From contig JBMNUF010000006.1 in assembly GCA_050946115.1 (NCBI GenBank), positions 62,001 to 126,000 on the forward strand: a stretch of 64,000 nucleotides of DNA. Direction: 5' to 3'. The number at the start of each line of letters is the position of its first letter. Within the stretch, counting starts at the first letter, position 1. The translations under genes were made by a program, and so were the position numbers. Shown piece after piece: positions 25,460-33,358 of this stretch. The DNA is from CAYFRC01 sp050946115. GTDB lineage: Bacteria; Bacillota; Clostridia; Christensenellales; Aristaeellaceae. Below the pieces are notes generated by a model. It had not been told where the DNA came from, ran no database searches, and saw nothing but the letters and a program-made list of their open reading frames with translations.

Positions 25460-26166
25460 AGGAACGATATGACGACCCGTCGGTCTTCGCGGCAAAGGCA
25501 TCGCAGAACCTTCGGGAGATGGCGCGCATGGCGCACGCGATCACGGGGAACCGCGAAATCGCCGTCTATATCACGCAGATCGCGCTGCGGGAGGCGTATT
25601 TTCGGCGCGCGGAATGGGCGAGCAAAATGCCCGTGCGTGAGGGGCTCGAAAGGACGCTCGTCGCCGTGGCGTGTCAGGAGCTCGCGCGCATGCGAAAAGC
25701 GGGCGAATTTGAGGCGGACTGGACGCCCGAATTCCAGGGCGAATCCAAGGTCATCCAAAGGCTGTCGCGCGAGGATAATACCTCCCTTCGCGCGATGGTC
25801 ATGGAGTACGGCTGCGGCATGTCGCGCGGGCAGATCGCGCGCGCGCTCGGCATTCCCCTGCGCACGGTGCAAAAAATCCAAAGGCGGCGCCGGAAAAGGC
25901 TTTCCATCCTGCAGGGTAGCGCCGCAAGCGCAGAGGATATGCTGGAACAGATTGCCGCAGCGATGCTTACCGGCGAACACGGCGCGGAATTTGACGTCGG
26001 TATGCTCCTTCGCGCGTTCGAGCGCGACATCTACGCACGCCCCACAGAGCGGCGGCTCCCCATCCGGCAGATACTCATCGCGATCTCCAAGGTCGCGGGC
26101 GTGCTGATTCTGGCGGCGCTCGTGTGGCTTGCCTGTATTTTAACCGCACCGGAAACCCTTCCGTAA
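25456..26166 (+). CDS. Sigma-like HTH protein with C-terminal membrane anchor
   Basis: 236 residues. The N-terminal part is helical (residues 10-100), with a layout reminiscent of the sigma region 2 core of ECF factors. Near residues 118-150 a helix-turn-helix resembling sigma region 4 is visible (GMSRGQIARALGIPLRTVQK), followed by a very basic stretch RRRRKRLS. After a charged linker the protein ends in one hydrophobic helix (about residues 210-231, ISKVAGVLILAALVWLACIL). The HTH would be cytoplasmic. TTG 25456 follows GGAGG by six bases and overlaps the previous stop. It could be a membrane-tethered transcription regulator; an ordinary sigma factor is less likely given the anchor. Confidence 0.6.
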   Translation: MKERYDDPSVFAAKASQNLREMARMAHAITGNREIAVYITQIALREAYFRRAEWASKMPVREGLERTLVAVACQELARMRKAGEFEADWTPEFQGESKVIQRLSREDNTSLRAMVMEYGCGMSRGQIARALGIPLRTVQKIQRRRRKRLSILQGSAASAEDMLEQIAAAMLTGEHGAEFDVGMLLRAFERDIYARPTERRLPIRQILIAISKVAGVLILAALVWLACILTAPETLP

Positions 26167-26177
26167 AGCGCCGTGGC

Positions 26178-26206
26178 TTGACAACGGGCGCAATCGGGCA
26201 TATCAT
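26178..26206 (+). promoter_or_regulatory. Promoter of the ABC exporter operon
   Basis: TTGACA (26178-26183), 17 bases, TATCAT (26201-26206); a near-consensus sigma-A promoter just after the sigma-like gene. Confidence 0.85.
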
Positions 26207-26238
26207 AGACAGGGAAGCAATCTGAGGAGGAGAAAATT

Positions 26239-28017
26239 ATGGCGCAGCGCCAAAGGACACCGCACACTCTTTCCCGGACGATCTATCTTTGGAAACGGTT
26301 CGCCCCCTACTTTCGGCCGTATCTTCGCACGCTCATCTTCGACCTGTTCTGCGCGTCGCTCACGACGGTCTGTGAACTCGTGCTGCCGATGATCGTAAAG
26401 TATCTTACGGAGATGGGCATGAACAACCTGGACGCGCTCACGGTGCAGACGGTCGCTTCCATCGGCGTGTTGTACATTTCGCTCAGGCTCCTGGATGTCG
26501 CGGCGAATTTCTATATGTCGTCCATGGGGCATATCATGGGCTGCTGGATCGAGCGCGACCTCAGGCGCGACATGTTCGCGCATTTGCAAAAGCTCCCGCA
26601 TTCGTATTACGACAACACGAAAATCGGGCAGATCATGTCCCGCATCACGACGGACCTCAACGACGTGACGGAATTCGCGCACCATTTTCCGGAGATGCTC
26701 TTCATCACGGTCATCAAACTCGTCGTTTCCTTTATCATCCTCTCGAGGCTCAATGTAACCTTCACGCTGATCATCTTTGCGATGCTGCCGTTTTTCCTGC
26801 TCGCATCGACCTATTTCAACAGGCATATGCGGAAAGCGTTTGCGGATTCCAGAAGGCAGTTGGGCGAACTCAACGCCTCGGTGGAGGACAGCCTGCTGGG
26901 CATCCGCGTGGTGAAATCGTTCGCAAACGAGACGATCGAGGAAGAGAAGTTTCGGGAAGGAAACGAGCTTTTCCTCAAGATCAAAAAGCATATGTACTGG
27001 TGGATGGCGGCGTTCCATTCCTCCACGCGCTTTTTCGACGGCATGATGTATATCTCGGTCGTCGTTGTGGGCGCCCTGTTCATGATCGATCGCAAGATTA
27101 CCGCCCCGGACCTCGTCGCGTACCTGCTCTACGTCAACACGCTGCTCGCGTCCGTGCGCTCCATCGCTGATTTTATGGAGCAGTTCCAGCGCGGCATGAC
27201 GGGCATCGAGCGGTTCGTGGAGGTCATGGACGAGGAGATCACGGTGAACGATCTCCCCGAAGCGGCGGAGATGGACGAGGTCAAGGGGGAAATCGAGCTC
27301 AGAAGCGTATCCTTCCGCTACAGCGACAACGCGAAGGACGTGCTCGCGGATATTTCGCTGCACGTCAAGGCGGGGGAGACGGTCGCGCTCGTGGGCCCTT
27401 CCGGCGGCGGCAAGACGACGCTTTGCAACCTCATTCCGCGCTTTTACGACGTGAACGAGGGCGAGATTCTGATCGACGGGCGCGACATCCGCGAATTCAC
27501 GCTCAAATCGCTGCGCGAACACATCGGCGTCGTCCAGCAGGACGTGTACCTGTTTTCGGGCAGCGTGTACGACAACATCGTCTACGGCAGCCCCGGCGCG
27601 ACGCGCGAAAAGGTCGTCGAGGCGGCGAAGATGGCGGGCGCGCACGAGTTCATTTCGGCGCTCAAGGACGGATACGACACCTACGTCGGCGAGCGCGGGC
27701 TGAAACTCTCGGGCGGACAAAAGCAGCGCATCTCGATCGCGCGCGTGTTCCTGAAAAACCCGCCGATCCTGATCCTCGACGAGGCGACGAGCTCGCTCGA
27801 CAACGAATCTGAACAGATCGTGCAGCAGTCGCTCGAAACGCTCATGAAGGGCAGAACCACCTTTACCATCGCGCACAGGCTCACGACCATTCGCGGCGCG
27901 AAGCTCATCTTGGTGCTTACGGACAAGGGCATCGAGGAGAAGGGGACGCACGAAGAACTCATGCAAAAGGGCGGGCTGTATCACGACCTGTACAGCATGT
28001 ACACCACGGAGACTTGA
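26239..28017 (+). CDS. ABC exporter, fused membrane and ATPase domains (MsbA/LmrA type)
   Basis: Half-transporter of 592 residues that should work as a homodimer, exporting lipids, drugs or peptides. Residues 1-320 form a six-helix exporter domain (YLTEMGMNN, GHIMGCWIERDLRRDMF near the coupling helix). The ATPase domain has Walker A GPSGGGKTT, Q-loop VVQQDVYLFSGS, signature LSGGQKQRISIARVF, Walker B ILILDEATSSLD and H-loop IAHRLTTIRG, all canonical. GGAGGAG precedes the ATG by 8 bases. The next gene begins three bases after its stop, a nuclease-like gene with no obvious transport role. Confidence 0.93.
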   Translation: MAQRQRTPHTLSRTIYLWKRFAPYFRPYLRTLIFDLFCASLTTVCELVLPMIVKYLTEMGMNNLDALTVQTVASIGVLYISLRLLDVAANFYMSSMGHIMGCWIERDLRRDMFAHLQKLPHSYYDNTKIGQIMSRITTDLNDVTEFAHHFPEMLFITVIKLVVSFIILSRLNVTFTLIIFAMLPFFLLASTYFNRHMRKAFADSRRQLGELNASVEDSLLGIRVVKSFANETIEEEKFREGNELFLKIKKHMYWWMAAFHSSTRFFDGMMYISVVVVGALFMIDRKITAPDLVAYLLYVNTLLASVRSIADFMEQFQRGMTGIERFVEVMDEEITVNDLPEAAEMDEVKGEIELRSVSFRYSDNAKDVLADISLHVKAGETVALVGPSGGGKTTLCNLIPRFYDVNEGEILIDGRDIREFTLKSLREHIGVVQQDVYLFSGSVYDNIVYGSPGATREKVVEAAKMAGAHEFISALKDGYDTYVGERGLKLSGGQKQRISIARVFLKNPPILILDEATSSLDNESEQIVQQSLETLMKGRTTFTIAHRLTTIRGAKLILVLTDKGIEEKGTHEELMQKGGLYHDLYSMYTTET

Positions 28018-28019
28018 CG

Positions 28020-29150
28020 ATGAACCTCAGGGACAGACTCCGCGCCATATCCCATCAGCAGCCGAAAAAGCCCGTGCGGCTTCACAGTGGGCTCGTCGTG
28101 CGCGAAAGCTTGGAAGAAATGCCGCCCATGCCGTTAGATGCGCAGGGGCTCTCCCGCATGGGGTTTGACGATACGAGCATCGGAAACGCCATCTACCTCG
28201 ATACGGAGACGACTGGGCTTTCGGGCGGCGTGGGGACGCTCGCCTTCATGGTCGGCATCGGGCGGCGCGAGGGGAACCTGTTCCACATCACGCAGTACAT
28301 GCTCTCCGATTATTCGGACGAAGCGGAAATGCTCCGCATCGTGGCGGAATCGTTACGGCGGGCGGACACGGTGGTGACGTTTAACGGCAGGGCGTTCGAT
28401 ATGCCGCTTCTGGCATCGCGCTACACGTTGCTGCGCGAGGAGGAGCCGTTTCCCGAAGCGCGCCAGCTCGACCTGCTCTTTCCCGCGCGGCGGCTCTACA
28501 AGAGGCGGCTCGGGAGCTGCAGGTTTTCCGTGTTGGAGGAGGCGCTGCTCGACATGGGGCGCGAGGACGACCTCCCCGGCAGCGTTGCCCCGAAGCGCTT
28601 TTTCGACTATCTGAAGACGGGAGACAGCGCGCCGCTTGAAGACGTGCTGCGCCACAACCGGCAAGACGTATTGTCCATGCCGTATCTGCTGAACGTCTTG
28701 TGCGCGGCATATGCGGACCCTGCGGGGCAGGAGCACAGGCTCGACCTGTACAGCATGGGGCGTGCGATGGAGCGCCTCGGGCAGCGGGAGCAGGCGAAGG
28801 CGTGCTTTCTGCTCGCGGGGCAGAGCGTTCCAAAGACCTCTATCGAAAACCTGCGCGCCCAATCCCTCGTCGCGGACGCGAACCGCGCGCTGTCGGGCAT
28901 ATACCGCAGGGAGGGCGATCTTGAAAACGCCGAGCGCATATGGCGGATGATGGTGGACAAGGGCTATGCGGGCATCATGCCGTATGTCGAGCTTTCAAAG
29001 CTGTTTGAGCACCGGAAGAAGGACTGCGGGGCGGCTCTAAAATACGCAGAAACTGCCCTTGCAAAGGCAAGGGCACACGAAAAGGACGAAATCGGGCGGC
29101 GCATAGCGCGCCTGCGCGCAAAAATCGAAAAAGGAGACGGAAAGACATGA
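28020..29150 (+). CDS. YprB-like ribonuclease-H-fold exonuclease
   Basis: 376-residue protein with an RNase H-like (RNase_H_2) domain in its first two-thirds and helical repeats behind it. DEDD-type residues are visible: IYLDTETTGL near residue 56 (the D and E of motif I), VVTFNGRAFDMPLL (motif II) and HNRQDVLSMPYLL (motif III). It should be a metal-dependent 3'-5' nuclease acting on DNA or RNA; the substrate is unknown. The last 130 residues resemble TPR repeats (LGQREQAKACFLLA, GDLENAERIWRMM). ATG 28020 is preferred, with GGAG eight bases upstream. Its stop overlaps the next ATG. Confidence 0.8.
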   Translation: MNLRDRLRAISHQQPKKPVRLHSGLVVRESLEEMPPMPLDAQGLSRMGFDDTSIGNAIYLDTETTGLSGGVGTLAFMVGIGRREGNLFHITQYMLSDYSDEAEMLRIVAESLRRADTVVTFNGRAFDMPLLASRYTLLREEEPFPEARQLDLLFPARRLYKRRLGSCRFSVLEEALLDMGREDDLPGSVAPKRFFDYLKTGDSAPLEDVLRHNRQDVLSMPYLLNVLCAAYADPAGQEHRLDLYSMGRAMERLGQREQAKACFLLAGQSVPKTSIENLRAQSLVADANRALSGIYRREGDLENAERIWRMMVDKGYAGIMPYVELSKLFEHRKKDCGAALKYAETALAKARAHEKDEIGRRIARLRAKIEKGDGKT

Positions 29151-29893
29151 GTTTTATGGCGGATTGGACGGGCAGGAAGGCATACAAGCTCCACATCGAG
29201 GGAAACCAGCTGAGCGATAAGCAGGAGTATGAGAGGGCGCAGGAAAAGCACCTCGCCGCGGCGGAACTGTACCAAAAGGCGGTAGACGGCGGGATGAATA
29301 AGGCCGTCATCCTGATGGCGTACGGCGTTTTGCTCCTGCGGTTCGGGCGGTATTCCGAGGCGAGGGAGATCATGCTGCGCGTCGAAAAGATGCCGAACCT
29401 CAAGAAGGACGAGAAGAAGCAGCTGCGGCTGAATTACGCGATCTGCCTGTGGAAGATGGGCGAACTTGACCGCGCGATAGAGCAGATGAAGTACGCATCG
29501 GGCGACGGGAAAAACAGCATGATCTACGGCTCCCTTGGCTACATGCTCATCGAAAAGGCGCGCCAGACGGGCGACTTCACAGAGGCGGAAGCCTTTAACC
29601 TGGAGGCGCTCGACTACGACGATGAGGACGCCGTCGTCTTGGACAACCTCGGGCAGATGTACCTTTCGATGGGGGACAGGGAAAAGGCGTTTGATTTTTT
29701 CAAGCGCGCGCACGAGGAAAAGCCCTCGCAGGTGGATACGCTGTACTACCTTTCGCGCCTGTACGCCGAGGACGGAGAGATCGAAACCGCGAAAAAGATG
29801 CTGACGCGCGCCCTCTCCGGCAACTACTCCGCGCTGTGCACCACCACGCGCGAACAGGCGGAGGAAGCCTTAAAGGCGTTGGAAAACCGATAA
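29147..29893 (+). CDS. Tetratricopeptide-repeat protein
   Basis: 248-residue helical repeat protein with no signal peptide, predicted cytoplasmic. At least five TPR-like units can be seen, for example KAVILMAYGVLLLRFGRYSE, YAICLWKMGELDRAIEQMKY, VVLDNLGQMYLSMGDREKA and TLYYLSRLYAEDGEIETA. TPR proteins act as adaptors for protein complexes. It is translationally coupled (ATGA) to the nuclease-like gene, whose own C-terminus is TPR-like, so a physical complex between the two is a reasonable inference. A strong terminator follows immediately. Confidence 0.82.
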   Translation: MSFMADWTGRKAYKLHIEGNQLSDKQEYERAQEKHLAAAELYQKAVDGGMNKAVILMAYGVLLLRFGRYSEAREIMLRVEKMPNLKKDEKKQLRLNYAICLWKMGELDRAIEQMKYASGDGKNSMIYGSLGYMLIEKARQTGDFTEAEAFNLEALDYDDEDAVVLDNLGQMYLSMGDREKAFDFFKRAHEEKPSQVDTLYYLSRLYAEDGEIETAKKMLTRALSGNYSALCTTTREQAEEALKALENR

Positions 29894-29898
29894 AAAAC

Positions 29899-29935
29899 GG
29901 CTTCCGAAGGCGGAAAACCTTCGGAAGCCCATTTT
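29899..29935 (+). terminator. Bidirectional terminator between the TPR gene and the GH4 gene
   Basis: Perfect 12-bp stem GGCTTCCGAAGG (29899-29910) and CCTTCGGAAGCC (29918-29929) with loop CGGAAAA. A T run flanks it on both strands: ATTTTA on plus and GTTTTTTA on minus. Confidence 0.92.
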
Positions 29936-29941
29936 ATACGC

Positions 29942-31264
29942 TTACTTGGAGAACTGCGGCAGCCAATCCTTGAAGCATTCGAACATCTCGTCGACCATGT
30001 CGCGGATTTCGCGGAGCCCGCACACGGCGCTCGTGAGCGGGTCGTAGCAGATCGCCTGATAGATCAGTTCCTTGTTGCCCGTGAGGCTTCCTTCGACCGC
30101 CATTTCCTCGATCTGCGAGGACAGGCCGCTCAAAATCGCGAGCTGCGGCGGCATCTTGCCCACACGGATCGGCTCGAGGCCCGCCTTCGAGGCGAGAACC
30201 GGCACCTCGACGCACGCGCCGTAGGGCAGGTTGTCGATGAGGCCGTAGTTGCGCACGTTGCCGTTGAACTTGAACATCTCGCCGTCGCCGAACACGGCGT
30301 TGAAGATGTACGCCGCGTATTCCTTGCCGCGCGCGAGGTCGAAGTGCTCGGAGAGGAACTTTTCGATGTCGCCGCGCCACGTGTCCTTGCGGGCGGTGTA
30401 CTCATTCAGGATATAGGCGTATTCGCCGGGGTTCCAGCCGGTGCCGGGCAGGCAGTATTTCTCGATGAGATCCTGCCGCTTGCGGAACCATGCGTTGTAT
30501 TCGCTGTTGTGCCCGGAAGACTCCGTGACGTAATAGCCCAGCGCGAGGAACATCTCGTTGCGGACGATTTCCTCGTTGTAAATATCGGGGTTTTCGGTAA
30601 TCGCCTTGCGGATCGCGGGATATGCGTCCTCTCCGTTCACGCGGAAATCGGTGTAAAACGCCTGGTGGTTGATACCCGCGCAGGTATAGGTCACGTCCTC
30701 GTCCTTCGCGCCGATCCAGCGGGCGAGCATGGAGGCGGTGCCCTGTACGCTGTGGCAGAGGCCCGTCGTCACCATCTTGGGGTACACGCCCTGAATGGTG
30801 CGGCAGAGCATCGCCATGGGGTTCGTGTAGTTGAGGAACACCGCGTTGGGGCAGTACTTGTCGATGTCCGCCGCGATGTCGAGCATTGGGTTGATGGTGC
30901 GCAGGTAGCGGAAGATGCCGGAGGGGCCGCGCGTATCGCCGACATTGGTGTCCACGCCGTACTTCTTGGGGATCTCGATATCGTACTTCCATACGTCTAC
31001 GTCGCCCGCGAGGATGGTGCACAGAACGCCGTCCGCGCCTTCGAGCGCGACCGCGCGATCGTCCGTCGCGATGACGGTTGCGGGATACTTGCCCTCAGAA
31101 ACGATGTAATCCACCGCGCGCTTGATGTAGCTGAGCCGCTCGGGATCGATGTCCATGAGCGCGATGGTCGCGTCGGAAAACGCGGGGAAGGAGAGGATGT
31201 CGCGCACGAGACTCCGCGTAAAGCCGAAGCTGCCCGCGCCGATAAACGCAAATTTCTTTGCCAT
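29942..31264 (-). CDS. Family 4 glycoside hydrolase, alpha-galactosidase/glucosidase-like
   Basis: NAD- and Mn-dependent GH4 enzyme, 440 residues, cytosolic, which cleaves alpha-glycosides by an oxidation-elimination route. The N-terminus is a Rossmann NAD site (FAFIGAGSFGFT), followed by the acidic DIDPERL loop. The metal-binding cysteine lies in GLCHSVQGT (Cys170) and the partner histidine in INHQAFY (His200), with NPMAM and GPSGIFRYLRT also typical. The wording of these motifs suits the alpha-galactosidase (MelA) branch; phospho-sugar use is not excluded. The sugar importer at 17526-20651 is a plausible but distant source of substrate. Its promoter holds a palindrome that could be an operator. 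Confidence 0.88.
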   Translation of the reverse strand: MAKKFAFIGAGSFGFTRSLVRDILSFPAFSDATIALMDIDPERLSYIKRAVDYIVSEGKYPATVIATDDRAVALEGADGVLCTILAGDVDVWKYDIEIPKKYGVDTNVGDTRGPSGIFRYLRTINPMLDIAADIDKYCPNAVFLNYTNPMAMLCRTIQGVYPKMVTTGLCHSVQGTASMLARWIGAKDEDVTYTCAGINHQAFYTDFRVNGEDAYPAIRKAITENPDIYNEEIVRNEMFLALGYYVTESSGHNSEYNAWFRKRQDLIEKYCLPGTGWNPGEYAYILNEYTARKDTWRGDIEKFLSEHFDLARGKEYAAYIFNAVFGDGEMFKFNGNVRNYGLIDNLPYGACVEVPVLASKAGLEPIRVGKMPPQLAILSGLSSQIEEMAVEGSLTGNKELIYQAICYDPLTSAVCGLREIRDMVDEMFECFKDWLPQFSK

Positions 31265-31300
31265 GGGAACGCCTCCGTTTCTTATTTGGTTTCAGTTTAT

Positions 31301-31329
31301 AGTATACACGCTTTCGCGCGAAAATACAA
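31301..31329 (-). promoter_or_regulatory. Promoter of the GH4 gene with palindrome in the spacer
   Basis: On the minus strand TTGTAT (31329-31324), 17 bases, TATACT (31306-31301). The 12-base perfect palindrome TTTCGCGCGAAA at 31312-31323 fills the spacer and could bind a repressor. Confidence 0.6.
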
Positions 31330-31333
31330 TGCC

Positions 31334-31615
31334 TTATTCCAAAATATGTTCCATCGCGCAGTCCATGATCGTGCGCACGTGGTCGTCCGCAAGGGAGTAG
31401 AAGACGGTCTTCCCCTCGCGGCGGCTCTTGATGAGTTTCGACTGTTTGAGCAGCCGCAGTTGGTGCGAGATGGCGGACTGCGTCATGTTCAGACCGTTTG
31501 CGATGTCCGTAACGCACTGCTCTTCCTGAAACAGGGCATACAGAATCCGCACCCGCGTGCTGTCCGAAAAGAGCTTGAACAGGTCCGCCAAGTCGTACAA
31601 AACATCGTCTTTCAC
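31334..31615 (-). CDS. ArsR/SmtB-family metalloregulator, zinc-type
   Basis: Dimeric winged-helix repressor that releases DNA on binding metal, 93 residues. The HTH is at about residues 35-60 (CVTDIANGLNMTQSAISHQL), followed by a wing with RREGKTVFY. The last helix matches the alpha-5 zinc site D-x-H-x10-H-x-x-E exactly (ADDHVR...MEHILE), as in SmtB and CzrA. The start is GTG at 31615, seven bases after GGGAGG. No metal exporter gene adjoins it on the same strand; the nearest neighbours are GH4 and dUTPase-like genes. A 15-base inverted repeat lies about 50-65 bases upstream and may be its own operator. Confidence 0.85.
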   Translation of the reverse strand: MKDDVLYDLADLFKLFSDSTRVRILYALFQEEQCVTDIANGLNMTQSAISHQLRLLKQSKLIKSRREGKTVFYSLADDHVRTIMDCAMEHILE

Positions 31616-31663
31616 ATCAGCACCTCCCGATGCAATGTATTTTCCGGTTCTTCTGAGCCTATT

Positions 31664-31678
31664 TATGCGCGCCGCATA
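31664..31678 (-). promoter_or_regulatory. Inverted repeat, possible ArsR operator
   Basis: TATGCG-CGC-CGCATA, perfect 6-bp arms with a 3-base centre, upstream of the ArsR start. ArsR family members often bind such repeats to autoregulate. Confidence 0.4.
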
Positions 31679-31715
31679 TTGTCACTCGTCGCGGCAAGTA
31701 AATCGGAGACATATA

Positions 31716-31753
31716 CCGAAGGCTGCCCCACGTATCGGCGGGACAGCCTTCGG
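31716..31753 (-). terminator. Terminator of the rpsO-pnp-peptidase-dUTPase operon
   Basis: CCGAAGGCTG (31716-31725) and CAGCCTTCGG (31744-31753) form a 10-bp stem, extended inside by CCC/GGG after one mismatch. It follows directly after the dUTPase-like stop. The downstream T run is weak. Confidence 0.6.
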
Positions 31754-32122
31754 TTACGATTCGGTGATACTGTAGCCCTTTTTCTCGGAAAGCCCGCGCT
31801 GTCGCCTGAAGTTCTCCTCGTTTTTGGCGAGATACTTTTCATACAGCGCATCGGGCGTGAGGTTGGCGCGAAGGCACATGCTGATGAAAAAGTGCAGCAC
31901 ATCGACGAGTTCTTCCTGAAGCTTTGCTTCGTCCACGGGCTTTTCGTTTTTCCACCACTTGAAGTTGACTTCGTCCAAAACCTCCGAAAGCTCGCTCAAC
32001 GTCGCCAGCGTGAGCTTTTGGATCCATTCGGATTGCGTGACAGCCTCCAAATGCCGCTTCTCGACAATTTCGTCATTCAGCTGCTTTTGCATGGCGAAGA
32101 TCGCGTCCAGCTTGTCCGTCAT
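31754..32122 (-). CDS. dUTPase-like all-alpha NTP pyrophosphatase
   Basis: 122-residue helical protein of the dimeric dUTPase/MazG superfamily, which hydrolyses dUTP or related nucleotides to keep uracil out of DNA. The acidic metal-binding residues are in ELSEVLDEVNFKWWK (residues 43-57) and LQEELVDVLHFFISMCL (about 68-84), the E-x-x-x-E and E-x-x-D patterns of this fold. The N-terminus (IFAMQKQLNDEI) is typical of the dUTPase_2 group. Its ATG overlaps the stop of the M16 peptidase gene (ATGA). Strict dUTP specificity cannot be settled by reading. Confidence 0.75.
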   Translation of the reverse strand: MTDKLDAIFAMQKQLNDEIVEKRHLEAVTQSEWIQKLTLATLSELSEVLDEVNFKWWKNEKPVDEAKLQEELVDVLHFFISMCLRANLTPDALYEKYLAKNEENFRRQRGLSEKKGYSITES

Positions 32123-33357
32123 AGCGCGATGCCCCCGATGTCCTTGCCGACGACAGCGGCGGAGCGGCGACCCGTGAGGGTCTCTTTCGCAACGCGCATC
32201 ACGTCGTCGTAGGTCATTGCGTTGATTCTGTCGATCATTTCCGTCTCGCTTTGGACACGGCCCAGCAGGAGCTTGCGCCTGCCCTGTCCCATCATGCGCG
32301 AGGAGGAGGATTCGAGCGCGAGGATGAGCGCGCCCTTCATTTGCTCCCTGCCCATGGAAAATTCCTTTTCGGTGAAGCCGTCGCGCAGGAGCTTTTGCAT
32401 TTCCCCTTCGATGAGTGCGAGCGTTTCTTCCACGTTTTCGCGGTTGACCGCCGCATATACGGAAAAAATGCCCGTATCGGTCATGGCGGCATAGCTCGAA
32501 TACACTGAATACGCGAGCCCCTTTTCCTCGCGGATGCTCTGGAAGAGGCGCGAGCTGCTGTTGCCGCCGAAGGCGCTGTTAAACAGGGACAGCGCATAGA
32601 TATCCTTGCTGCGAATGTCGAGCGCGGGATAGCCTAAGCACAGATGCACCTGCTCGATCGCCTTTTCCCGCCGCAGAACCGTGGGCTCGGCGTCCTTTGA
32701 GCGATACGGCGCGGGGGAGAACCTTCCGCCTGCCCATTCGCCCAGCATTTCCTCCGCCATGTCATACAGCGCGTCCGGGTCGTAGTTTCCGCAGATGGAG
32801 AGAACGGCGTTTTCGGGGCGGTACATCCTGTCCATATAGGCCGCGATCGATTCGCGCGTTATGGAGGAGACGGATTCCTTTGTGCCGACGATCTCCCGCG
32901 AAAGCGGCTGATCCCCGTAGTGGGCGAGCATGAGCAATTCGTTCGCGACGTCCTCGGGGGAATCCTCGAGCATGTCGATCTCCTCGAGCACCACGCCCTT
33001 TTCCCGCTCGATGTCCGATTTCTTGAGGAGCGGGTGCAACACCATGTCGCTCAGGACATCCAGCGCGAGGCGCAGGTGCTCGTCCACGACCTTTGCGTAA
33101 AAGCAGGTGCACTCCTTGGACGTGAATGCGTTCATCTGCCCGCCGACCGCATCGATCACCTCCGCAAGCGCCTTGGCGGAATAGCGCGGCGTGCCCTTAA
33201 AGAGCATATGCTCGATGAAGTGGCTGATGCCGGGCGGGTCTCTTTCCTCGTATTGCGAGCCGGCGCCGATCCACAGACCGACGGATACCGAACGGAAGTG
33301 TGGGATGCGCTCTCCGACGATCCTGAGTCCATTCGGCATCGTCCGTTCGTCAATCAT
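32119..33357 (-). CDS. M16-family zinc metallopeptidase (MlpA-like)
   Basis: Single-chain M16B peptidase related to mitochondrial processing peptidase, 412 residues. The inverted zinc motif HFIEH is near residue 50, and the second metal glutamate falls in EKGVVLEEIDM about 75 residues later. The gene follows pnp, as the mlpA/ymxG peptidase does in B. subtilis after rpsO-pnp. It is likely cytoplasmic, since no signal peptide is visible. ATG 33357 lies one base after the pnp stop, with AGGAGGG 12 bases before it. An in-frame extension to 33402 would run inside pnp and is rejected. Confidence 0.9.
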   Translation of the reverse strand: MIDERTMPNGLRIVGERIPHFRSVSVGLWIGAGSQYEERDPPGISHFIEHMLFKGTPRYSAKALAEVIDAVGGQMNAFTSKECTCFYAKVVDEHLRLALDVLSDMVLHPLLKKSDIEREKGVVLEEIDMLEDSPEDVANELLMLAHYGDQPLSREIVGTKESVSSITRESIAAYMDRMYRPENAVLSICGNYDPDALYDMAEEMLGEWAGGRFSPAPYRSKDAEPTVLRREKAIEQVHLCLGYPALDIRSKDIYALSLFNSAFGGNSSSRLFQSIREEKGLAYSVYSSYAAMTDTGIFSVYAAVNRENVEETLALIEGEMQKLLRDGFTEKEFSMGREQMKGALILALESSSSRMMGQGRRKLLLGRVQSETEMIDRINAMTYDDVMRVAKETLTGRRSAAVVGKDIGGIAL

Positions 33358-33358
33358 G

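Noticed and set aside
26203..27984. A 593-codon open frame on the minus strand opposite the ABC exporter
   Set aside because: It is rich in H, R, D and E, lacks domains and mirrors the third-codon GC bias of the exporter gene; a shadow frame.
30344..32212. A 622-codon open frame on the plus strand across GH4, ArsR and dUTPase-like genes
   Set aside because: It spans three well-supported genes on the other strand and shows no recognisable protein features.
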